Source: Rhodocyclales bacterium (lineage in GTDB: Bacteria > Pseudomonadota > Gammaproteobacteria > Burkholderiales > Rhodocyclaceae). Taken from it: a stretch of 64,000 nucleotides of DNA. Position numbers and translations under genes: made by a program. Positions 35,636 to 44,192 of this stretch are shown here, piece after piece (within the stretch, counting starts at the first letter, position 1; each line of letters opens with the position of its first letter). The notes beneath the pieces were generated by a model. It did no database searches, was not told where the DNA came from, and worked only from the letters and a program-made list of their open reading frames with translations. The stretch lies in NCBI GenBank assembly GCA_026399435.1, contig JAPLQX010000046.1, positions 62,001 through 126,000 on the forward strand, given 5' to 3'.

Positions 35636-37975
35636 CTATGCCGCCCGGCGCAAAGCTTGCGGCTCGCCGGCTGCCTCGACGGCAAAGTCCTGCGGAAAAT
35701 CGTCGACCGCGATCGCCTTGTCGCGCAGATGGACACGGCGCTGCAGCAGCGCGTGCTCGTCGGCCGTGATAATGCCCGCCTCGCATGCGTGGGCAGCCAT
35801 TGTCGCCGTATCACCAGCGCCGACTCTTCCTTCCTTCTGCGCGGCGCGGATGCGGGCTTCGATCGGCTCGGCGGCCACCGCCGCCTCCAGCGCCAATTCG
35901 ACCACACCGACGGCGTCATGCTCATCCCGCGGCACATACATGCCGGCGGTGAGCCGGTCGCGGCTGGCCGAAGGCTCGATCAGAAGGCGTGCTACCTCGT
36001 GGCCGAGCCGATCGGTCGGCATCGCATGAGGACGGCCGAGCGGGAAGATTTTCCAGCTCAGGACCGCCGCGATGAAACGATTCGGGAAGTTCGCCATCAC
36101 GCCGTCGAAGGCGTTCTGCATTCTGAACATTGCGTCCTGCATGGCCCAGTGCATCAGCGGCGCGTCTTCAGCCTGGCGGCCCTCGTCCTCATAGCGCTTC
36201 AGCGTGGCGGAACACAGGTATAGCAGGGAAAGGATGTCGCCGAGCCGTGCCGAAATTTTTTCCTTGCGCTTGAGGTCGCCTCCCATGACCAGCATCGACA
36301 CGTCGGCGAGGACGGCGAAGGCAGCCGAAAAGCGCGTCAGCTGCTGATAGTAGCGCCAGGTTTCAGGCGCCGCGCCGGCCGGCACCGCACCGAAGCGGGA
36401 TCCGGTGAGGCCCATGGTCCAGGCGCGGAAACCCCGGCTCCAGACGAACCATGCATGGCTGAACAGGGCGCGGTCGAAATCGCGCAGGCCAGTTGCTGTA
36501 TCGGGATTCCGGGCAGCCTCCATTTCCTTCAGCACCCAGGGATGGCAGCGGATCGCGCCCTGGCCGAAAATGATCAGGCTGCGGGTCAGGATGTTGGCGC
36601 CTTCGACGGTGATCGCGACGGGGATCTGCTGGTAGGCGCGGCCCATGAAATTGTTGGGGCCGAGGCAGATGCCCTTGCCGCCGAGGATATCCATCGCGTC
36701 ATTGACCACCTGGCGCGCGCGTTCGGTGACGTGATACTTGACGATGGCGGACGCCACCGACGGCTTTTCGCCGAGGTCGATGGCGCCCGCGGTCAGGGTC
36801 CGCGCCGCATCCATCATGTAGGTGTTGCCGCCCATGCGCGCCAGCGGTTCCTCGATGCCCTCGAACTTGCCGATCGCCGTCCTGAACTGGCTGCGCACGC
36901 GGGCATAAGCGCCGGTCGCGCGCACCGCGAGCTTGGCCATGCCGGTATTGCTTGAGGGCAGCGAGATCGAACGGCCGGCCGCGAGGCATTCCATCAACAT
37001 GCGCCAGCCCTGTCCGGCCATCGCCGGGCCGCCGATGATCCAGTCGAGCGGCATGAACACGTCCTTGCCCGAGTTCGGCCCGTTCTGGAACACGGCATTC
37101 AGCGGAAAGTGGCGGCGGCCGATGTTGACCCCGGGGTGACCGGTCGGCACCAGCGCACAGGTGATGCCGATGTCCTCGACACCGCCGAGCAGGCGGTCGG
37201 GGTCCTGCAGGCGGAAGGCCAGGCCGAGGATGGTGCAGATCGGGCCCAGCGTGATGTAGCGCTTGTCCCAACTGACGCGCATGCCGACGACTTCCTTGCC
37301 CTGCCACATGCCCCGGCAGACGATGCCGGTGTCCGGAATCGACGCGGCATCCGAACCCGCATTGGGGTTGGTCAGGGCGAAGGCGGGAATCTCCTGTCCC
37401 CGGGCCAGACGCGGCAGGTAGTGGTTCTTCTGTTCCCCGGTGCCGTAATGCAGCAGCAGTTCCGCCGGGCCCAGCGAGTTGGGCACCATCACCGAGACCG
37501 CCGCCGCCGAGCAGCGCGTGGACAGCTTCTGCACCACGGCCGAATGCGCGTAGGCCGAAAATTCGAGGCCGCCATAGCGCTGCGGGATGATCATGCCGAG
37601 GAAGCCTTTTTCCTTGATCCAGGCCCAGGCCTCCGGCGCAAGGTCCTGGTGGATCTGCGTGGTGTCCCAGTCGCTGACCATGGCGCAGAGCGCTTCGCAT
37701 TCGTTGTCGAGGAAGGATTGCTCCGCGGCCGACAGTTTCGGTTGCGGATAGGCGAGCAGCTTGCGCCAGTCCGGCCTGCCGGAAAACAGCTCGCCCTCCC
37801 ACCAGACGGTGCCGGCTTCCAGCGCCTCCTTCTCGGTCTGCGACATGGCGGGCAGCAGCTTCTTGTAGGCGGCGAACATCGGCCCCGTCAGGATGGCGCG
37901 GCGCAGGGATGGCAGGAACAGCACCGCGGCGAGTGTGGCAAATGCGGCGGCAATCAGAATCAGCAACCAGGTCAT
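35636..37975 (-). CDS. fadE: FadE-type acyl-CoA dehydrogenase with DUF1974 C-terminus
   Basis: 779 residues (E. coli FadE 814). An N-terminal membrane helix (MTWLLILIAAAFATLAAVLFLPSL) anchors it; the dehydrogenase domain shows FALTNPNAGSDAASIPD, WDKRYITLGPICTILGLAFRL and AARTLTAGAIDLGEKPSVASAIVKYH; the C-terminal region (from about 480) is the DUF1974 part. It introduces the first double bond into fatty acyl-CoA. First enzyme gene after psrA (25 bp). A repeat copy near the C-terminus encodes EGRVGAGDTAT. Confidence 0.93.
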   Translation of the reverse strand: MTWLLILIAAAFATLAAVLFLPSLRRAILTGPMFAAYKKLLPAMSQTEKEALEAGTVWWEGELFSGRPDWRKLLAYPQPKLSAAEQSFLDNECEALCAMVSDWDTTQIHQDLAPEAWAWIKEKGFLGMIIPQRYGGLEFSAYAHSAVVQKLSTRCSAAAVSVMVPNSLGPAELLLHYGTGEQKNHYLPRLARGQEIPAFALTNPNAGSDAASIPDTGIVCRGMWQGKEVVGMRVSWDKRYITLGPICTILGLAFRLQDPDRLLGGVEDIGITCALVPTGHPGVNIGRRHFPLNAVFQNGPNSGKDVFMPLDWIIGGPAMAGQGWRMLMECLAAGRSISLPSSNTGMAKLAVRATGAYARVRSQFRTAIGKFEGIEEPLARMGGNTYMMDAARTLTAGAIDLGEKPSVASAIVKYHVTERARQVVNDAMDILGGKGICLGPNNFMGRAYQQIPVAITVEGANILTRSLIIFGQGAIRCHPWVLKEMEAARNPDTATGLRDFDRALFSHAWFVWSRGFRAWTMGLTGSRFGAVPAGAAPETWRYYQQLTRFSAAFAVLADVSMLVMGGDLKRKEKISARLGDILSLLYLCSATLKRYEDEGRQAEDAPLMHWAMQDAMFRMQNAFDGVMANFPNRFIAAVLSWKIFPLGRPHAMPTDRLGHEVARLLIEPSASRDRLTAGMYVPRDEHDAVGVVELALEAAVAAEPIEARIRAAQKEGRVGAGDTATMAAHACEAGIITADEHALLQRRVHLRDKAIAVDDFPQDFAVEAAGEPQALRRAA
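35804..35828 (-). repeat. Dispersed GTCGGCGCTGGCGG element, copy 8 (inside fadE)
   Basis: Short form, sense orientation, encoding GRVGAGDTA about 55 residues before the FadE C-terminus, between RIRAAQKE and TMAAHACEAG. Frame intact. Confidence 0.78.
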
Positions 37976-38000
37976 GACTTCTCCTTGGGTTTACCGGCGC

Positions 38001-38672
38001 TCAGGCGGCACGCTTGGCGCGCGGCTTCCTGACGGGCTTGGAACTAATTTCAGGCAGCGGCGCGCGCAGGCCACCGATGAGGAAGCTCATCAGGCGCGCG
38101 TAAAGCGCGTCGGGATCGCTGTCGTCGACTGGGCCGAGAATGCGCAGCGCGTCGGCGCCGGAAATGGCGTAGGACAGGGCGCCCATCATGAAATGGAAAC
38201 GCCAGAGGAACTCCTCCTGGGGCACGTCGGGCAGCGCCTTGAAGAAGGCCGCCTTGAAGCGGGCAATGACCTCGGCGTATTCCTCGGCGAGAAAGGTGCG
38301 GACGAAATCCGTCGGCTCGGTGTAGGTGCGGCCCAGCAGGCGCATGAAGGTCTGGCCGCCGTTCCGGTCGGCGGCCATGCGGATCGCCACGCCGAAAAAT
38401 GCCTCGACGATCTGCCGCGGCTTCAGCGGCGCGCCTTTGGCCTCGGCTTCGAACGCATCGAGCGCGGCGATGCGCTGCTCGTTGAGCCAAGTCAGGCGGC
38501 GGCGGAACACGGCCTCGATCAGCGCCTCCTTCGAGCCGAAGTGATAATTCACCGCGGCAAGATTGGCCTGCGCCTCGGCCGTGATCATGCGCAGCGTGGT
38601 CGCATCGAGACCATGCTGCACCAGCAGCTTTTCGGCGGCGTCGAGAATGCGGGAGCGGGTATCGGGTTCCAT
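38001..38672 (-). CDS. psrA: PsrA-like TetR regulator of fatty-acid beta-oxidation
   Basis: 223 residues from MEPDTRSRILDAAEKLLVQHG. The helix-turn-helix TTLRMITAEAQANLAAVNYHFGSKEALIEAVFRRRL closely resembles Pseudomonas PsrA (LRLITSKAGVNLAAVNYHFGSKKALIQAVF). PsrA represses fad genes and its own gene and is released by long-chain fatty acids. It is the first gene of the fadE-fadI-maoC-fadJ-thioesterase operon, and a matching operator lies just upstream. The basic tail KPVRKPRAKRAA is unusual. Confidence 0.85.
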   Translation of the reverse strand: MEPDTRSRILDAAEKLLVQHGLDATTLRMITAEAQANLAAVNYHFGSKEALIEAVFRRRLTWLNEQRIAALDAFEAEAKGAPLKPRQIVEAFFGVAIRMAADRNGGQTFMRLLGRTYTEPTDFVRTFLAEEYAEVIARFKAAFFKALPDVPQEEFLWRFHFMMGALSYAISGADALRILGPVDDSDPDALYARLMSFLIGGLRAPLPEISSKPVRKPRAKRAA

Positions 38673-38703
38673 GGGCAGGCAGGCCTTGAATGAACGGCGG
38701 TTT

Positions 38704-38717
38704 AAAACACTTGTTTG
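38704..38717. promoter_or_regulatory. Candidate PsrA operator
   Basis: On the minus strand CAAAC-AAGT-GTTTT, fitting the Pseudomonas PsrA consensus G/C-AAAC-N2-4-GTTT-G/C with one end mismatch. It lies 32 bp upstream of the psrA start, in the only AT-rich stretch of the gap, where a promoter would be expected. Confidence 0.6.
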
Positions 38718-38808
38718 AATTCTGCTCAATGACGCGGCCGATGTCAATCCCCGGCCGGTCAATGCCTCTCACGAAGAAAGCTGCGCGGCCGGCTGACGCC
38801 GGCCCGGT

Positions 38809-39303
38809 TCAGGCCTTGGAACGGCGCCCGGCTTCGGGCTTGCGCCACGGCCCGGGACGCTTCTTCTTGTCCAGTGCAGGCTTGGGTTTGGGCACCAGCA
38901 TGTTTCTGCCCGGCCCCTTCAGGAAAACCCGGTGCGCCAGAATCGCGGCGCTGATCTGTTCCGTCGCGAGGCGGATCGCCGCGCCTTCACCTTTGGGCGT
39001 GTAGCCGGCAAGCTCCTGCTTGATGGTGAGCAAGCGTTCTTCCGGCTCCGCTTTCCTCTTGTGCCGCACACCGGCCATGAACTCCAGCGCGGCCGGCGTC
39101 AGCATGAAGCGGCCGGCCTCCTCGCCGATCAAGCTGTAGGTGGAGAGCCGGACAAACGCCGCGGCCAGGTCGACATCGAGAGGAATCGAGCCGTGCAGCA
39201 GATCCGCCGCGGCCATTATTTCCGCGAGTTCCGCCGGCCGCCTTTTCGACGCAAGCGCCGTGGCCATCAGAAGGAGTACATCGACATCGTGGACCGGGTG
39301 CAT
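38809..39303 (-). CDS. Conserved-type hypothetical protein, possible winged helix
   Basis: 164 residues from MHPVHDVDVLLLMATALASKRRPAELAEIMAAADLLHG. The first 90 residues have a helical pattern ending in FVRLSTYSLIGEEAGRFMLTPAALEFMAG, which resembles winged-helix proteins; the tail from about 130 is very basic and Pro-rich (KPKPALDKKKRPGPWRKPEAGRRSKA), suggesting nucleic-acid contact. No known family is recognised. Alone between psrA and the GST gene, same strand as both. Confidence 0.65.
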   Translation of the reverse strand: MHPVHDVDVLLLMATALASKRRPAELAEIMAAADLLHGSIPLDVDLAAAFVRLSTYSLIGEEAGRFMLTPAALEFMAGVRHKRKAEPEERLLTIKQELAGYTPKGEGAAIRLATEQISAAILAHRVFLKGPGRNMLVPKPKPALDKKKRPGPWRKPEAGRRSKA

Positions 39304-39368
39304 GCAATGACCTTTGAATGAAGCGAATCATGAGCCGACAGACACCGGTCGGCGGGAATGCGGTCTGC

Positions 39369-40055
39369 CTACGCCGACATGACGACCGGACCGCCCTTGG
39401 CGATGGCGCGCTGATAGGCGGGCCGCGCTTCCATCCTCGCCTTGTAGGCCTGCAGGTTCGGAAAGGGTCCCTTGCCGGCGCGGGACAGCGCTGCCTCGAC
39501 GGCAAAACTCATCTGGAAGTCCGCCACCGTAATCTGCTCGCCGGCAAACCACCGGTGCATGGCCAGATGCTCTTCCATGAATTTCATGGCAGCGGATACG
39601 TTCGGATCGACCAGTTTCGCCAGCACCTGGGCGCACAGCTTGCGCGCGATCGGCCTGATGAAAAACGGCATGGGCTGCCTGGGAATGCTGACAAACACAA
39701 GCTTCATCACCAGCCAGTTCATCAGCGAGCCTTCGGCGTAATGCATCCAGAAGCGGCACTGCCTGTACTCCGGCGTCCCTGCGGCGGGCTGGAGGTTCGC
39801 CACATCCCCCTTGCCCTGGTCGCCATAGCGTTCGACCAGGTATTCGAGGATCGCGCCCGACTCGGCGATGGTGAGATCGCCGTCGGTAATCACCGGCGAC
39901 TTGCCCAGTGGATGCACGGCGCGCAGTTCCGGCGGCGCCAGCCGCGTGACCGGATTGCGCTGGTAGCGCTTGATTTCATAGGGCAGCCCGAGTTCTTCCA
40001 GCAGCCACAGGATGCGCTGCGAACGCGAGGTTTCGAGATGGTGAACAGTGATCAT
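39369..40055 (-). CDS. Glutathione S-transferase family protein
   Basis: 228 residues from MITVHHLETSRSQRILWLLEELGLPYEIKRYQR; the start is supported by the thioredoxin-fold N-terminus (SRSQRILWLLEELG with catalytic Ser, HPLGKSPVITDGDLTIAESGAILEYL). The C-terminal helical domain includes WFAGEQITVADFQMSFAVEAAL. Cytosolic enzyme conjugating or reducing with glutathione; the substrate is unknown. The divergent neighbour is the CHAT gene, with about 180 bp between them. Confidence 0.9.
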   Translation of the reverse strand: MITVHHLETSRSQRILWLLEELGLPYEIKRYQRNPVTRLAPPELRAVHPLGKSPVITDGDLTIAESGAILEYLVERYGDQGKGDVANLQPAAGTPEYRQCRFWMHYAEGSLMNWLVMKLVFVSIPRQPMPFFIRPIARKLCAQVLAKLVDPNVSAAMKFMEEHLAMHRWFAGEQITVADFQMSFAVEAALSRAGKGPFPNLQAYKARMEARPAYQRAIAKGGPVVMSA

Positions 40056-40233
40056 GCTGCGAAGTATAGACAGTACGGGGCGACAGGGGAGCTTCGCAGC
40101 GCGTCGTTCAGCAACGGGGCGCCTGCAGGTGCTTTTTGCTATGCTGACAAAATCGGCTGTATCAGCCGGTCGCTGCCAGGGCGAGGCGCTGGCAAGCAGC
40201 ATGGATTTCGTCGCTGGAGGGATTTCCGTGATC

Positions 40234-42684
40234 ATGGACTGGCGCAGGCGAATACCCGGTTCGCGCAAATCCGGGGCCGCGAGATTCTCGGCGACGCACA
40301 GCATGAGACTCGCGTTCCTTCTCGTCTGCCTCCTCATTGCGGGTTCGTCGTGGGCTCAGATTCTGCCGGACCGCGTTCGCCTTCTGACCTCGGGCCGCTT
40401 CGCTGATCTCGAGAAGCTTGGCGAGAAGGAGATCGCCGCTGATTCGAAGCCGAACAGTGCCAAACTAATGCCGTTGTGCTTCGCCTACGCCAAGCTCAAG
40501 CGCTATAACAAGCTGTTTCCCTGCCTGGAACGGCTCGAGGCGAACGTCAAGGCCGGCGACACCGCCGCCAACGACCTCCAGGAAATGGATCGCGGCAGTC
40601 CGCTGCTGGGCGGATTGGCAAGGCTCGGCTCGATATTCATGGGCGGCGAGGAAGCACTCAAAGGGTCGGTGGTACCGTTCATGTACCTGATCCGTGCGGA
40701 GGCGCTCACCGAGCTGAACGAGTACGACCAGGCGATCGCTTCCGCCGACCAATCGCTCGAGGCCATGAAGAAAGTGGTGGTGCCGATCGAGGATCGAAGC
40801 AGCCGGGTGATGGGCCTGGCGGCGCTCGGAGTTGCCCAGGCCCTTGGCGGGCATCGTGAGGAGGCCATGAAAACTGCCGCCATGCTGCAGGAGATCGGCA
40901 CCGCCTATCCCTACAACGGGGTCAAGCAGGCGAAATGGCTGGGGGTCGTCCGCATCAATGCCGCGCTCGGCGACTTCAAGAGCGCGCACCGGGTGTTTGT
41001 CGAGGAAAACCCGACGTCGCATGGCCTGTTCATGTCCTTCGCCTACGGTGTCGGCGGCGCAGTCGCCGGCCTGCGGCCGGACGAGAACCTCACGGCCTGG
41101 GTCGACCTGCCGCTTGCGTTCCTGAAGCACAAGGCCGAGATGGAGGTCGGCGAGATCAAGGCAGCAAAAGAGGGATTCGACGCCCTGCTGGCAAAACGGG
41201 AAACGCAGGACAACGGCGAGATCTACTGGTTGCTTCTCTATGATCGGGGGCGCATCGCTGCTGCGGAAGGTGACCTGCCGGCGGCGCTCGAGTTCTGGCG
41301 TCGCGCGATCCAGGTTATCGAGGAGCAGCGTTCGACGATCAATACCGAGGCGAGCAAGATCGGCTTCGTCGGAGACAAGCAGGCGGTCTACCGCGCGCTG
41401 GTGAGCGGGCTGTTTGCGGGGAACCGCTACACCGAGGCGTTCGAGTTCGTCGAGCGCTCGAAGGCCCGGGCGCTGGTAGATCTGCTCGCGGCGAAGAAGG
41501 ACTTCGCAGTCGCGGCGCCCAATGCCGAGGAGATCAGCAGGCTGCTGGCGAAAGTCGATCAGGAGGAAATCGATGCCCGCGCCCAAACCGGTGCGCCGGC
41601 CGTGCGGGGCGCGCCCGCATCGATGCGCGCGCTGAAGGAACAGGCGCCCGAGCTTGGCTCCCTAGTCTCGGTGAGCACGACGCCACTCGCCGAAATCCAG
41701 TCGCGCATCGCGGAGGACGAGGCGCTGCTCGAGTATTACTACGACGATTCGGTGCTGTACGCCTTTGTCCTGATGAAGGACGGGCTCAAGGCTGTGAAGC
41801 TCGACGGCTCGGGACTCGAGAGCGACGTGCGCGCATTCAGGGAGGCCATCGAACGGGCGGAAGGGAACTCGCACGAGGCGCTCGGCCGCAGGCTGTACGC
41901 ACGGCTGCTACTACCGATAGAGCCCCTGCTTGCGGGAAAGAAGGCGCTGGTCATCGTTCCCCACGGGGTGCTCCACTACCTGTCCTTCGCCGCCCTGCGA
42001 GGCGATGCGGACTATCTCGTCGACACTTACGCCCTGCGCTTTTTGCCCAGCGCGAGCGTGGTGCGCTACCTGCGCAGCGAAGGCAGTCCCAGCCGCGCCG
42101 GCATCCTTGCCTTCGGCAATCCCGACCTGGGCGATGCGCGCTACGACCTGAAACACGCGCAGCAAGAGGCACTGGCGGTGGTCCAGATGGTGCCGCAATC
42201 GAAGGCACTGATTCGCAAGGAAGCCACTGAAGCGGCGTTCCGCCGGTTCGCAGCCGGATTCAGCTACATCCACTTCGCCACTCATGGCGAATTCAAGTCG
42301 GAGGCTCCGCTCGATTCCTCCCTCCTGCTGGCCAGTGACGAAACCAGCGATGGACACCTGACCGTCGGCAAGCTCTATTCCATGCGCATCGATGCGAACC
42401 TTGTGACCTTGAGTGCCTGCGAGACCGGCCTGGGGAAGGTGGCCAGCGGCGACGACGTAGTCGGGCTGACTCGCGGCTTTCTGTATGCCGGGACGTCGAC
42501 CATCGTCGCCAGCCTTTGGAAAGTGGACGACGAGGCGACGGCACAACTGATGAACCGTTTCTACCAGGGGCTGACGCTGGGCGACAAGCGGGAGGCGCTC
42601 AGGCAGGCTCAGCTCGACACGCGCAAACAGTATGCCCATCCATATTTCTGGGCTGCATTCCAGCTGACAGGCAACGCTCGCTGA
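40234..42684 (+). CDS. Exported TPR-CHAT domain protein (caspase-like protease)
   Basis: 816 residues if started at ATG 40234; alternatives are GTG 40228, with GGAGGG well spaced, and ATG 40303, which gives the cleanest signal peptide (MRLAFLLVCLLIAGSSWAQ). The middle part is TPR-like helical repeats (about 40-420). The C-terminal CHAT domain carries the catalytic dyad, His about 684 in FATHGEF and Cys about 729 in SACETGLG, plus GDDVVGLTRGFLYAGTSTIVASLW. CHAT proteases are caspase relatives. The signal peptide implies periplasmic or envelope location. No obvious substrate gene is nearby. Confidence 0.88.
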   Translation: MDWRRRIPGSRKSGAARFSATHSMRLAFLLVCLLIAGSSWAQILPDRVRLLTSGRFADLEKLGEKEIAADSKPNSAKLMPLCFAYAKLKRYNKLFPCLERLEANVKAGDTAANDLQEMDRGSPLLGGLARLGSIFMGGEEALKGSVVPFMYLIRAEALTELNEYDQAIASADQSLEAMKKVVVPIEDRSSRVMGLAALGVAQALGGHREEAMKTAAMLQEIGTAYPYNGVKQAKWLGVVRINAALGDFKSAHRVFVEENPTSHGLFMSFAYGVGGAVAGLRPDENLTAWVDLPLAFLKHKAEMEVGEIKAAKEGFDALLAKRETQDNGEIYWLLLYDRGRIAAAEGDLPAALEFWRRAIQVIEEQRSTINTEASKIGFVGDKQAVYRALVSGLFAGNRYTEAFEFVERSKARALVDLLAAKKDFAVAAPNAEEISRLLAKVDQEEIDARAQTGAPAVRGAPASMRALKEQAPELGSLVSVSTTPLAEIQSRIAEDEALLEYYYDDSVLYAFVLMKDGLKAVKLDGSGLESDVRAFREAIERAEGNSHEALGRRLYARLLLPIEPLLAGKKALVIVPHGVLHYLSFAALRGDADYLVDTYALRFLPSASVVRYLRSEGSPSRAGILAFGNPDLGDARYDLKHAQQEALAVVQMVPQSKALIRKEATEAAFRRFAAGFSYIHFATHGEFKSEAPLDSSLLLASDETSDGHLTVGKLYSMRIDANLVTLSACETGLGKVASGDDVVGLTRGFLYAGTSTIVASLWKVDDEATAQLMNRFYQGLTLGDKREALRQAQLDTRKQYAHPYFWAAFQLTGNAR

Positions 42685-43018
42685 GGTACATCGCATGCCG
42701 CCCGGGCATAGCCGCCCCGTAGCCGAACGATGAACCAAGCAAGTTGACTGCGGCCTTGCGCTCCGGCACCCGCCATTCCTGATACGGCTGCTTCGCGGCT
42801 AGCCTCGGACGCCGGCGTGAGCCAGAGCCAGGATCAGCGGAGTCGTCAATGCCGCAAGAGCGGTGGAAAGCATCAGGCTGACATGCTCCGGGGTCGCTCC
42901 GAGGTCGCGCCGTTGCCAGTGGGATTCGCCGCCTGCGTCGAATCCCACTGCAAGGAGTGAAAACCGCATAATGAGCTGCCTCACGATATCGAAGCAAGGC
43001 ATCTCTTTCACCTGTCCC
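42685..43018 (+). other. Gap without confident gene
   Basis: 334 bp between the CHAT gene and the permease. It contains no convincing gene. A minus-strand stretch near 42800-42870 would give a 24-residue hydrophobic peptide (MLSTALAALTTPLILALAHAG) but without downstream coding. A Shine-Dalgarno-like AAGGAG at 42953 precedes an ATG at 42971 that could extend the permease N-terminus by 16 residues. Confidence 0.4.
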
Positions 43019-44110
43019 ATGCCGGCCATGCCAAATCCCAGCTCCGACCGTTTCCTCGCGATTCTTGCCCTGACGCTGTTGGGGGCGGGTTGCGTGCTGG
43101 TGTTGTGGCCCTTTCTCACCGCCCTGGTCTGGGCGGCGATTCTTGCGTCGACCAGCTGGCCGGCCTTTCTCTGGCTGGACCGGCTCGTGGGAGAGCGTCG
43201 CACTCTGGCCGCCACCCTGATGACATTGCTCGTCACCGTGGTGCTGCTGGGGCCCGTCGTGGTCGTGGCCGCGGCCCTGGCGGACAACGTGGCCGAGCTG
43301 GGCCGCGCCGCGGCCGCGCTGACCAAGGAGGGTCTGCCCGACGCGCCATCCTGGCTGGCGAGCCTGCCCTTGCTGGGCCAGTCCATCCAGGATTACTGGC
43401 AGCAATTCGCTCACAACGGCCAAAAGCTGATGGCCGAACTGGAAAAACTCGCCAAGCCGGCCCAGGCTTCAGCCCTGGCCGGCGGCCGCATGGTCGGCCA
43501 GGGCGTGCTGGACATGGGCCTGTCGGTGTTTCTTGCCTTCTTCTTTTTCCTCCACGGCGAGGCTCTGGCCAGCCGCCTGCGCATCGCTCTGGAACGACTG
43601 ACCGGGTTGCGGGCTGCTTACTTGCTTGGGATCGTGCGCGGCACCGTGAGCGGAGTGATTTACGGCATTCTCGGCACTGCGCTTGCCCAAGGGGTGCTGG
43701 CCGCCATCGGCTTCGTCGTCGCCGGCGTGCCCGGCGCTGTGCTGCTGGGCGTGGCCACCTTCTTTCTCTCCGTGGTGCCGGTCGGGCCGCCACTGGTCTG
43801 GGGTGGCGCCGCAATCTGGTTGTTCCAGCAGGGTCAGCCAAGCTGGGCCGTGTTCGTTGCCGCCTGGGGCTTCTTCGTGGTCAGCACCGTGGACAATGTC
43901 ATCAAGCCCTTCATCATCAGTCGTGGTGCCAGCCTGCCGTTCGCCGTCGTCTGCCTTGGCGTGCTGGGCGGCGTGCTGGCCTTCGGCGTGATTGGCGCCT
44001 TCCTTGGCCCGACCTTGCTGGCAGTGGGCTACCGCCTGGCGACCGAATGGACGGCAACAAAGGCGGCACCATCGGCAGAGGTTGAGAGCGAAGCGGAAAA
44101 GCCGAGCTAA
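43019..44110 (+). CDS. AI-2E transporter family permease
   Basis: 363 residues from MPAMPNPSSDRFLAILALTLLGAG; an upstream ATG at 42971 is an alternative. Hydrophobic pairs at both ends and a long soluble segment (about 85-190) are typical of the AI-2E exporter/YdiK/PerM family; signature residues ILGTALAQGVLAAIGFVVAGVPGAVLLGVATFFLSVVPVGPPLVWGGAAIWLF and VIKPFIISRGASLPFAVVCLGVLGGVLAFGVIGAFLGP are clear. The substrate is not known. No quorum-sensing gene is nearby. Confidence 0.9.
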   Translation: MPAMPNPSSDRFLAILALTLLGAGCVLVLWPFLTALVWAAILASTSWPAFLWLDRLVGERRTLAATLMTLLVTVVLLGPVVVVAAALADNVAELGRAAAALTKEGLPDAPSWLASLPLLGQSIQDYWQQFAHNGQKLMAELEKLAKPAQASALAGGRMVGQGVLDMGLSVFLAFFFFLHGEALASRLRIALERLTGLRAAYLLGIVRGTVSGVIYGILGTALAQGVLAAIGFVVAGVPGAVLLGVATFFLSVVPVGPPLVWGGAAIWLFQQGQPSWAVFVAAWGFFVVSTVDNVIKPFIISRGASLPFAVVCLGVLGGVLAFGVIGAFLGPTLLAVGYRLATEWTATKAAPSAEVESEAEKPS

Positions 44111-44192
44111 GGCCGCAGTCCGTTCTCTCGACCCCGCCGGACCGGATGCTCCCCGGGATTACGCGCCGCCCCAAGTTGTTAGAATCTAAAGC

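Noticed and set aside
40234..42684. CHAT protein as part of a CRISPR-associated or gasdermin defence system
   Set aside because: No gasdermin, Csx29, cas or other partner gene nearby, and the protein carries a signal peptide.
42799..42870. Minus-strand hydrophobic 24-residue peptide, considered as a PEP-CTERM or signal-peptide remnant
   Set aside because: No PEP motif, no downstream coding sequence and no ribosome-binding site.
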